From: Odiellus spinosus
Taxonomy: Eukaryota > Arthropoda > Arachnida > Opiliones > Phalangiidae
Length of the DNA stretch: 64,000 nucleotides
Assembly: GCA_963920705.1 (NCBI GenBank)
Contig: OY987236.1
Location: 5,318,190 to 5,382,189 of the forward strand
Direction: 5' to 3'
Below the pieces are notes generated by a model, which searched no databases, was not told where the DNA came from, and worked only from the letters and a program-made list of their open reading frames with translations. The translations under genes and the position numbers were made by a program. Each line of letters opens with the position of its first letter. Positions within the stretch are counted from its first letter, which is position 1. Positions 25,401 to 37,400 of the stretch are shown one piece after another.

Positions 25401-28400
25401 TCGCCACTCGAAAAAGATGTTTCGCCACTCGATGGAAATCGTACAAAAACCCCAAAAATGACCCCTATCTTAAAATGGCCGTAGCTTTTCTTTACGATCT
25501 CCTAGTTATAAAACAATGGCATAAATAGAAAGAGGACTTCCATTAGATTATTTTAAAATCATAAAATTCTGCTTCGCCACTCGAAAAAGATGTTTCGCCA
25601 CTCGATGGAAATCGTACAAAAACCCCAAAAATGACCCCTATCTTAAAATGGCCGTAGCTTTTCTCTAGGATCTCCTAGGCATAAACCAATGGCATCATTT
25701 GAAAGAAGACATTCCCTAGATTATTTTAAAATCATAAAATTCTGCTTCGCCACTCGAAAAAGATGTTTCGCCACTCGATGGAAATCGTACAAAAACCCCA
25801 AAAATGACCCCTATCTTAAAATGGCCGTAGCTTTTCTTTACGATCTCCTAGTTATAAAACAATGGCATAAATAGAAAGAGGACTTCCATTAGATTATTTT
25901 AAAATCATAAAATTTTGCTTCGCCACTCGAAAAAGATGTTTCGCCACTCGATGGAAATCGTACAAAAACCCCAAAAATGACCCCTATCTTAAAATGGCCG
26001 TAACTTTTCTCTAGGATCTCCTAGGCATAAACCAATGGCATCAATTGAAAGAAGACATTCCCTAGATTATTTTAAAATCATAAAATTCTGCTTCGCCACT
26101 CGAAAAAGATGTTTCGCCACTCGATGGAAATCGTACAAAAACCCCAAAAATGACACCTATCTTAAAATGGCCGTAACTTTTCTTTACGATCTCCTAGGCA
26201 TAAAACAATGGCATAAATAGAAAGAGGACTTCCATTAGATTATTTTAAAATCATAAAATTCTGCTTCGCCACTCGAAAAAGATGTTTCGCCACTCGATGG
26301 AAATCGTACAAAAACCCCAAAAACGACCCCTATCTTAAAATGGCCGTAGCTTTTCTCTAGGATCTCCTAGGCATAAACCAATGGCATCATTTGAAAGAAG
26401 ACATTCCCTAGATTATTTTAAAATCATAAAATTCTGCTTCGCCACTCGAAAAAGATGTTTCGCCACTCGATGGAAATCGTACAAAAACCCCAAAAATGAC
26501 CCCTATCTTAAAATGGCCGTAGCTTTTCTTTACGATCTCCTAGTTATAAAACAATGGCATAAATAGAAAGAGGACTTCCATTAGATTATTTTAAAATCAT
26601 AAAATTTTGCTTCGCCACTCGAAAAAGATGTTTCGCCACTCGATGGAAATCGTACAAAAACCCCAAAAATGACCCCTATCTTAAAATGGCCGTAACTTTT
26701 CTTTACGATCTCCTAGTTATAAAACAATGGCATAAATAGAAAGAGGACTTCCATTAGATTATTTTAAAATCATAAAATTTTGCTTCGCCACTCGAAAAAG
26801 ATGTTTCGCCACTCGATGGAAATCGTACAAAAACCCCAAAAATGACCCCTATCTTAAAATGGCCGTAACTTTTCTCTAGGATCTCCTAGGCATAAACCAA
26901 TGGCATCAATTGAAAGAAGACATTCCCTAGATTATTTTAAAATCATAAAATTCTGCTTCGCCACTCGAAAAAGATGTTTCGCCACTCGATGGAAATCGTA
27001 CAAAAACCCCAAAAATGACACCTATCTTAAAATGGCCGTAACTTTTCTTTACGATCTCCTAGGCATAAAACAATGGCATAAATAGAAAGAGGACTTCCAT
27101 TAGATTATTTTAAAATCATAAAATTCTGCTTCGCCACTCGAAAAAGATGTTTCGCCACTCGATGGAAATCGTACAAAAACCCCAAAAACGACCCCTATCT
27201 TAAAATGGCCGTAGCTTTTCTCTAGGATCTCCTAGGCATAAACCAATGGCATCATTTGAAAGAAGACATTCCCTAGATTATTTTAAAATCATAAAATTCT
27301 GCTTCGCCACTCGAAAAAGATGTTTCGCCACTCGATGGAAATCGTACAAAAACCCCAAAAATGACCCCTATCTTAAAATGGCCGTAGCTTTTCTTTACGA
27401 TCTCCTAGTTATAAAACAATGGCATAAATAGAAAGAGGACTTCCATTAGATTATTTTAAAATCATAAAATTTTGCTTCGCCACTCGAAAAAGATGTTTCG
27501 CCACTCGATGGAAATCGTACAAAAACCCCAAAAATGACCCCTATCTTAAAATGGCCGTAACTTTTCTTTACGATCTCCTAGTTATAAAACAATGGCATAA
27601 ATAGAAAGAGGACTTCCATTAGATTATTTTAAAATCATAAAATTTTGCTTCGCCACTCGAAAAAGATGTTTCGCCACTCGATGGAAATCGTACAAAAACC
27701 CCAAAAATGACCCCTATCTTAAAATGGCCGTAACTTTTCTCTAGGATCTCCTAGGCATAAACCAATGGCATCAATTGAAAGAAGACATTCCCTAGATTAT
27801 TTTAAAATCATAAAATTCTGCTTCGCCACTCGAAAAAGATGTTTCGCCACTCGATGGAAATCGTACAAAAACCCCAAAAACGACCCCTATCTTAAAATGG
27901 CCGTAGCTTTTCTCTAGGATCTCCTAGGCATAAACCAATGGCATCATTTGAAAGAAGACATTCCCTAGATTATTTTAAAATCATAAAATTCTGCTTCGCC
28001 ACTCGAAAAAGATGTTTCGCCACTCGATGGAAATCGTACAAAAACCCCAAAAATGACCCCTATCTTAAAATGGCCGTAGCTTTTCTTTACGATCTCCTAG
28101 TTATAAAACAATGGCATAAATAGAAAGAGGACTTCCATTAGATTATTTTAAAATCATAAAATTTTGCTTCGCCACTCGAAAAAGATGTTTCGCCACTCGA
28201 TGGAAATCGTACAAAAACCCCAAAAATGACCCCTATCTTAAAATGGCCGTAACTTTTCTTTACGATCTCCTAGTTATAAAACAATGGCATAAATAGAAAG
28301 AGGACTTCCATTAGATTATTATAAAATCATAAAATTTTGCTTCGCCACTCGAAAAAGATGTTTCGCCACTCGATGGAAATCGTACAAAAACCCCAAAAAT

Positions 28401-31400
28401 GACCCCTATCTTAAAATGGCCGTAACTTTTCTCTAGGATCTCCTAGGCATAAACCAATGGCATCAATTGAAAGAAGACATTCCCTAGATTATTTTAAAAT
28501 CATAAAATTCTGCTTCGCCACTCGAAAAAGATGTTTCGCCACTCGATGGAAATCGTACAAAAACCCCAAAAATGACACCTATCTTAAAATGGCCGTAACT
28601 TTTCTTTACGATCTCCTAGGCATAAAACAATGGCATAAATAGAAAGAGGACTTCCATTAGATTATTTTAAAATCATAAAATTCTGCTTCGCCACTCGAAA
28701 AAGATGTTTCGCCACTCGATGGAAATCGTACAAAAACCCCAAAAACGACCCCTATCTTAAAATGGCCGTAGCTTTTCTCTAGGATCTCCTAGGCATAAAC
28801 CAATGGCATCATTTGAAAGAAGACATTCCCTAGATTATTTTAAAATCATAAAATTCTGCTTCGCCACTCGAAAAAGATGTTTCGCCACTCGATGGAAATC
28901 GTACAAAAACCCCAAAAATGACCCCTATCTTAAAATGGCCGTAGCTTTTCTTTACGATCTCCTAGTTATAAAACAATGGCATAAATAGAAAGAGGACTTC
29001 CATTAGATTATTTTAAAATCATAAAATTTTGCTTCGCCACTCGAAAAAGATGTTTCGCCACTCGATGGAAATCGTACAAAAACCCCAAAAATGACCCCTA
29101 TCTTAAAATGGCCGTAACTTTTCTCTAGGATCTCTTTGGCATAAACCAATGGCATCAATTGAAAGAAGACATTCCCTAGATTATTTTAAAATCATAAAAT
29201 TCTGCTTCGCCACTCGAAAAAGATGTTTCGCCACTCGATGGAAATCGTACAAAAACCCCAAAAATGACCCCTATCTTAAAATGGCCGTAGCTTTTCTTTA
29301 CGATCTCCTAGTTATAAAACAATTGCATAAATAGAAAGAAGACATTCCCTAGATTATTTTAAAATCATAAAATTCTGCTTCGCCACTCGAAAAAGATGTT
29401 TCGCCACTCGATGGAAATCGTACAAAAACCCCAAAAATGACCCCTATCTTAAAATGGCCGTAACTTTTCTTTACGATCTCCTAGGCATAAAACAATGACA
29501 TAAATAGAAAGAGGACTTCCATTAGATTATTTTAAAATCATAAAATTCTGCTTCGCCACTCGAAGGAGATGTTTCGCCACTCGATGGAAATCGTACAAAA
29601 ACCCCAAAAATGACCCCTATCTTAAAATGGCCGTAACTTTTCTCTAGGATCTCCTAGGCATAAACCAATGGCATCAATTGAAAGAAGACATTCAATAGAT
29701 TATTTTAAAATCATAAAATTCTGCTTCGCCACTCGAAAAAGATGTTTCGCCACTCGATGGAAATCGTACAAAAACCCCAAAAATGACCCCTATCTTAAAA
29801 TGGCCGTAACTTTTCTTTGCGATCTCCTAGGCATAAAACAATGGCATAAATAGAAAGAGGACTTCCATTAGATTATTTTAAAATCATAAAATTCTGCTTC
29901 GCCACTCGAAAAAGATGTTTCGCCACTCGATGGAAATCGTACAAAAACCCCAAAAATGACCCCTATCTTAAAATGGCTGTAGCTTTTCTCTAGGATCTCC
30001 TAGGCATAAACCAATGGCATCATTTGAAAGAAGACATTCCCTAGATTATTTTAAAATCATAAAATTCTGCTTCGCCACTCGAAAAAGATGTTTCGCCACT
30101 CGATGGAAATCGTACAAAAACCCCAAAAATGACCCCTATCTTAAAATGGCCGTAGCTTTTCTTTACGATCTCCTAGTTATAAAACAATGGCATAAATAGA
30201 AAGAGGACTTCCATTAGATTATTTTAAAATCATAAAATTCTGCTTCGCCACTCGAAAAAGATGTTTCGCCACTCGATGGAAATCGTACAAAAACCCCAAA
30301 AATGACCCCTATCTTAAAATGGCCGTAACTTTTCTTTACGATCTCCTAGGCATAAAACAATGGCATAAATAGAAAGAGGTCTTCCATTAGATTATTTTAA
30401 AATCATAAAATTCTGCTTCGCCACTCGAAAAAGATGTTTCGCCACTCGATGGAAATCGTACAAAAACCCCAAAAATGACCCCTATCTTAAAATGGCTGTA
30501 GCTTTTCTCTAGGATCTCCTAGGCATAAACCAATGGCATCATTTGAAAGAAGACATTCCCTAGATTATTTTAAAATCATAAACTTCTGCTTCGCCACTCG
30601 AAAAAGATGTTTCGCCACTCGATGGAAATCGTACAAAAACCCCAAAAATGACCCCTATCTTAAAATGGCCGTAGCTTTTCTTTACGATCTCCTAGTTATA
30701 AAACAATGGCATAAATAGAAAGAGGACTTCCATTAGATTATTTTAAAATCATAAAATTCTGCTTCGCCACTCGAAAAAGATGTTTCGCCACTCGAAAAAG
30801 ATGTTTCGCCACTCGATGGAAATCGTACAAAAACCCCAAAAATGATCCCTATCTTAAAATGGCCGGAGCTTTTCTCTAGGATCTCCTAGGCATAAACCAA
30901 TGGCATCATTTGAAAGAAGACATTCCCTAGATTATTTTAAAATCATAAAATTCTGCTTCGCCACTCGAAAAAGATGTTTCGCCACTCGATGGAAATCGTA
31001 CAAAAACCCCAAAAATGACCCCTATCTTAAAATGGCCGTAACTTTTCTTTACGATCTCCTAGGCATAAAACAATGGCATAAATAGAAAGAGGACTTCCAT
31101 TAGATTATTTTAAAATAATAAAATTCTGTTTCGCCACTCGAAAAAGATGTTTCGCCACTCGATGGAAATCGTACAAAAACCCCAAAAATGACCCCTATCT
31201 TAAAATGGCCGTAACTTTTCTCTAGGATCTCCTAGGCATAAATAGAAAGATTATTTTAAAATCATAAAATTCTGCTTCGCCACTCGAAAAAGATGCCACT
31301 CGATGGAAATCGCACAGAAACCCCAAAAATGGCCGTAACTTTTCTCTACAGTAGCCACATGACCATAGTTATGACGTAGTATTGCGGGGAATTTTTATTT

Positions 31401-34400
31401 CAAAATTTTCGAAAATGTGATTAATAAATAGATATTTTTACTGTTGCGACAACTATTTTTATCCCTTATTAATATTTAATATAGTGTATAAATACGCCTC
31501 ACTTTTCGCTAAATTGCAAATATACTCGTAAGCATTTAAACATTGTATAGCGCGGTGTTTACACTAAAGAGAATATATTTGGTGTACTTCTGTTATTTAT
31601 TTAGCTGTTAACTTATTAACTAAACTCTAGTACGCGGATACTATCAACTCCTAGCTTTCCCAGTCATATAAACATAATTAAAGCCCGCAAAATATGCAAA
31701 TTAAAGACTATTTGGTTCTGATCTTTGTTTTGTTTGAATTTGCAGGAACCAGAAGGTCAGAAAACAAACAATGGAATTCATTATCGATTACAACTTCTAT
31801 ACGCAAATGGTAAGTACCGTAAGTTGAGTTTTCAATTCTAATTTAAAACTCTGAAACCTTTACTGACGCATGTTACAAATTAAACAATCAAAAATTACGC
31901 GAATATTAAAGATATTTCAACGTAAAACGTTCGCGATGTAGATAATATCATTTAAATTTACTTAAATAACTATTTTGATTAAATTAGGTTGTTAGAGATT
32001 ACTTATTTTAAAATTCCCTGACTTTTTCTCTTACCAATTTTCACGTTTTACTAAGAGGTAAAAAAAAGTGAAATCACATGGTTTTTCGCCATCTAAAACG
32101 TGCAAGTATTCGATTCCCCGACTTTTTGGACAATATCAAAATTCCCTCTGGTTATAAATAGTAAAGAAAAGTATTAACAAGTCAAAATAGCATAAATTAG
32201 GCTTAATTCAAAAACTGCGAACATGGTAGCGCGATATAAATTCAAACCCCGGAATCACTGTTTTATCACAAGGAGTCAGGGTGGAAGCAGACGACAATTC
32301 GATAAGAAATAGTCTAAGCACGCGGTAATATAAACGGAAAAAGGCTATATAATCGAGCCGAAGGGTAACGAGCTGAAGGGAAGACATATAACTAAACCGG
32401 AAGTGACCCTCTGGAAAATCGCCTCCTTATTCCGGCCAATTAGACCAACTAAACCCTGACGTTCCCAATTCGCCCAGCTTGACAACGCTATAAAAATCAA
32501 GGGCAGGCTTCCCATACAATTTCATTGTCAGAATCTGTTTGAAACTACAGCTAGTACGATGTTAAGGCACCCCTTAATCCCCGGTTAAAGATTATTAGAA
32601 ATAGAGGGTAGACTATAGGTTTCAACGTGCTGTAAACTACGAGAGGTTCGTACCATATAGGAAGTAAAATCAAGAGCACCCATGCCTGTCACAATGGTGT
32701 CATTAAAGGGAAAATGAAAGGGAATATTTAATTTTTAATCGTGGAATTAAAACTAACTTGTATGAGAATAGTTGGATACGTTTAGCCTTAAAGACAAATT
32801 TATCCTTAATTATTAATGGTAAAATATTAAATATAAAATTAAAACAAAAACGCGCGCCTCTAGAGGTCTAGTTGAAAACTAATCATGCCTGAAGACAAAT
32901 TTGTTTCCGGGTACGTTAAAAATGGATTTCTATAGCTTCATTTACACATATACTTAAATGAATAGGCATATTATAACGATATAAAAAGCAATTATCAAAC
33001 TTATTTTACTTGTAACAACAATACGCGCGTTATAACCTTTGTCGTTGACTTAAATTGCTCCGTGCATAGTTGCAAACAAAATTTCCCTATTGATAAATGG
33101 CAAATGAGTCGAACCACAACATATGGTGATCTCTGTGCTCGCCTGCAATTTTGTTTGCGAAGCAAATATTATTATCAACAATTTTTAATATATACCCAAG
33201 TTAATATACACAAGAGATAAAATTTAAGGGTCATTTCGGTCATCCTCTATTTCTGTCCAAGAATAACGAATAGATTAATTATAACAGGAAATAGAAGGCG
33301 AAGGGTGTCCAACGCAATTGTAACAAGAATCAGAACAACCTTGGAAAAGGCGGGATTAAATTAGCGTCAACTAATCACGTTCCATTAATTAAATTTATTT
33401 GACTGCAGTCAAGAATATGGGAACATAAAATATGATAAACCCTTCCTCGTATATTCAATGATTTAATAAAATGAAATCCGTCAATATTGGCGTAAAACAA
33501 TAATGCCTAGATTACGTAATTACAGCCCAATGAGAAAAAAAAATTAACTCTAGAGTTCATTCTACTACTTTAAGAGAGATGACAACGCGAATAGCAGACG
33601 AATTTGGAGTACTTTCTTTTGTAGTCTTTATTTATTTGTTTATCGGAACCAATATAGACAAGGTTTCAAAATTATGGAAATATACTTTAGGACAATTTTC
33701 TTCACTGACTAATTCGCGAAACGAAACCAACTTCCAAAAACGGGTCTAACTCTAATTACGCGACTAAAGCATTATTTAAATTAGATCTCCTTCCGATTAA
33801 GACTTTTTCTTTTTTACATTTGACCTTCCCTTTAACTAGGGGTGGTCTTATATATATTGTCGAGACGGGTTAGTGGGGGGATCAACACATTCCAAACGAT
33901 TGGAGAATGAAGGGTGTATCACGCAGTGGCGTGGTGTAGAAGATATAGTTGTAGGGTGCTATAGACAGTTTTATGGTCGCCAGGGCGCTAAAATAGGGGT
34001 TTTGGTTTTTCTGGCTCGTCAGCTTTTTGACAATCCTACTAGGATTAAATAGGCAGAAGGGAGAGACAAAGCTTACGTAACAATGGAAACCTAACTTTAT
34101 CCAATGGGTGGGAAATTTTACGAGACCGACTAAATTTGGAGCGGTAATAAAAAAAAAGAACCTTACAATCGCACGGATTATTTCGTTCATTGTAATCTAA
34201 ATGAAGCAAGTTCTGTATTATTTTTATATCCTAAATTAATTAACGTTATTTTAAACTACATTTAAATTAACAGACTATTCCAGACAGGGCTGGGTTCATA
34301 CAATAATTGGAAAACCCAATTTCCCTGACTTTTCCAGGTTTTACCAGAGGTTTTTAAATAATAGACAGTTTAATAATTGTGTTATTTTGGGTCCCCAATC

Positions 34401-37400
34401 AAAAAGTGCCCCTAATTATGAGATAATACCCATAGAGTGGAGCCCCAATCTAAAAAGGGTTCTTGAACCATAACGAACTCCCAATTTTTAGTACGTTCGA
34501 TTTGATTGTTATAAACCAAAAGACTTGTTTAGAAATTTATCTACGGCTAAAGGAATAAAATAAAAATATTACCGCCTTGTTTAAGAGCCCACTAAATCTA
34601 GTATCACACTGAGGACCCTCAACCCCTCTTGTTATTAAATAAACCTTTAAATTCTAGTGTCTTCATTAGTATTCCCAAGTCTACTTAGAAGTGCCATAAT
34701 CTAGGAGGGAGGATCTCTTCCTATTATATTAAAGCGATACAATTAGCTGAAATGAAGATTACTTATGTAAAAATATGCTTCCCTGAATTTTTTCATAGTA
34801 AAAATTACTATTAGAATTTTTTTTTTAAAGTTTTATATCCTAAATATCAGAAGCCGATGAAACCCTCCTTTGAAGTCTATTACTCCCGGGTCTTGTCTAC
34901 CCCTCTCTGTATGGGTTATTCTCAAAAGGCGCGATTCGTACGCCTCCTAACGGTAGATGTTTTCGGAGCGGGAACTCGTCGAGCGAATATCTCTAGCAGC
35001 CTTGGAGTTCGTCCAAAAAACGTCGTCGTTTGTGGAGAGAGAGAATTTCCAATTTTCCGTAGACAGGAGGGGATGAAGTAGGACCCCTTCTAACTCGTAA
35101 AATTGGGAATTTTACCCATACAGAGAGGAGCGCTATATGGAACATTGGAGTAGTAGACTTCAAAGGAGGGTTTCATCGGCTTCTGTAAATATGCATTTGA
35201 ATTTTTCTACCATTACCAACAAGCCAATCACATTCTCACAAAGCTATTGTTTATATCCTCCCCGAAATTCAATCGGTGCGTGTTTGCGTGGTTAATCAAA
35301 CTTGTTGGCATAATATATTCAAAAAATTAAATTTCAAACTGGATTCGCAAAATCTTGGGCAAATTTAGCTATTGTTTCCATCCTCCCAAAAAAAATGTAA
35401 TTCAATTGGCGCGTGTCTGCATGGTTAACCCAAACTTGTTGGCTTAAAATAAAAAGCGCGTGGCAATCAAGTCTCTAGAGATTAGATCTATCTCTATATC
35501 CGGATAAGGATTTTGGTCTACGATTCCCTAAGATAAGGAAAGAGAAGGATCTCGAGGTTGGCCTTGCGGTCGTTTAAGAGATCTGGCTGGAGTTAGAAGC
35601 ACGAGGGCTAGCTGCTGTTGGGCAAACGGCGTCTCTGTCTAGGTTCGTCCGTGGGGAGAGGACTTGTTAACCACTCCCGAAGGAGCGCTTTTTATAATGG
35701 CCTTTCCAAAAAAAAATAAAAAAAAAAAAAGCTTGCCCGAACCCACACACACACAGAAAAACCAAGGAAAAAAAACTACTATTTTCTTTTCTCGTGTTAT
35801 CTTGGTTATCAAGGTGCCTTCGCGAGAAATCGCGGGAAAAATATATATCCAGCAAAGCCATGCTTTGAGTTACTCAGACGAGTTTTACAATTTTTTAATA
35901 AGAATATGAAAGGCGGGAAAAATTTAGATCGAAATCACGTGACTTTTTTTTTTATAGATAAAGAAATAGCGCGAGTCAATTCTCGCGCAACCTTTTGAAC
36001 TTTTCCCGCAAATATTTCCCGCCAAAAATATTAGTTGTGAAGTTAAGGTTTATTTCATACCTTATAAATCATATCCAAATACGGAATTTCAAATTAGAGG
36101 CTTGAGAAATTCTTTAAGTTTGTTGTTATTGTGTTGGCCCACCCTTATATCTTAGGATGAGTGTTGTTGGGCAAGCTTTTTCCAGTCATCACGTAGACAT
36201 AGTGATGCTGTCGACGTGCTCGGTAGTCCCCCCGCTGTCCGTTCACCAAAGACTTTTGGGGATTAGGCTCGATATACCCCTTCCCCTCTCATTCTATAGA
36301 AGATGGTTCGAGTAGTTTCCTCCCCCCTTCGAGAAGTGGACAGTAAAATCAATAGGGTTTTCACTCCCCCCCCCCTTGTCTTCGGGATCCTTTTCTCTTT
36401 GGCAATAATGTGGGTCAAGCGATGACCAGATCTTTTGCGTTTTATCGTTTCTAGCCTTTATAACCTTCCTCCCCTTTACCCGCAATTTTTTAAAATTAAG
36501 TAAAGATGCATGGAATCTTCTATATTGAAAAGTAAACAGCCGAATACTTTTCTTCTATGAGATTTAAAGGGATAATGAAGTCAGTCAAAAATGAATTTAC
36601 TATCATTTTTATATCATTAATATAAGTTGTTTCAATGATTGAAGGTTCGGATACCTGACAAAATTCCGTACACTTTGTCGCGAATTCCAAAAATCTCTAA
36701 AACGTTCTTTACTGGGAAGTCCTTAAACTTACTCGGAAAGAAGGCTTAACAAGGATCAATCCTTGGGCGAAACGAGTAAAAGCGCGCGTCTGTTGAGTCG
36801 TTTTACTGCGATTGACGAGACACTATTTGACGTTGAAATTTCCCACTTTCCGCGAATCCTTGTTAAGCCTACTTTCCGAAATAGTAATCCGCCTAGTCTT
36901 TCCCAAACTAATTTTTAATCATTTTTACCTCTTCAAATTGGTTAATTTAGTAAGTTAGTTAATTTATAAAGTAGTAGAATATTTTTGGGATTAAATTGCA
37001 ATTGGAAGGGGGGCTAAATTGTTCCCCAAAAATTATTTAAAACAATTTTAGTCCTATTTTACATTGCAATTCATTAGGAAATTATTGCCCAAATGAATTT
37101 TCAACTAGCCCCTGTAAAAGTGTTCCTGCCTTCGCGCTTCGGTGTTACGGTTAAAGCCTAACCATCAGGGGCATAGGGTCCTATTTTGTAGAAGTTATAG
37201 TGCTATAATACCAAGGAGAAAATTAACGCTTATAAAAACCTTTTTTTATCAGCTATTTTAAATTTAAATAGAATTAATATTAATAAAAGTGAATTTGTGT
37301 CTTTTTAGGAGTTCGACAAGAACAAGACCTTCACGTCCGTCTCATAGATTCCGTTACAAAACAGGTGAGTCCACAAAAAAACTTTAAAAACGTTTAAAAA

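Larger units (their letters stand above)
12269..31745 (+). other. COE intron 2 (19,477 bp, phase 0)
   Basis: Bounded by gtcagt and ttgcag. Contents in order: a zone with scattered TTAGGCTTA words (12480-12960); AT-rich sequence and weak open frames at 13000-14800; two 7-bp-duplication MITEs; a CpG-rich patch (16960-17350); a short repeat; AT-rich sequence 17860-19840 without recognised content; a TTAA-type MITE; and the 173-bp satellite array. No extra exon resembling COE was seen. Confidence 0.85.
31810..37308 (+). other. COE intron 3 (5,499 bp, phase 1)
   Basis: Bounded by gtaagt and ttttag. It contains a lone TTAAAGGGAAAATGAAAGG end motif (32705), a small inverted pair GCAAACAAAATT / AATTTTGTTTGC (33072 and 33150), MITE copy C, a TTAA-type MITE and a short repeat. 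The stretches 31815-33070, 33160-34840 and 35190-36560 hold no recognised gene. Confidence 0.85.

Noticed and set aside
21537-31085. Recurrent 61-codon open frames in the satellite as a small-protein gene family
   Set aside because: The unit length (173) is not a multiple of 3, each frame ends just inside the next monomer, variants do not favour silent changes, and many monomers lack the ATG.
20857-31349. Satellite as the centromere
   Set aside because: It is only 10.5 kb, sits in the intron of an apparently intact gene and is bounded by unique sequence; nothing shows centromere function.
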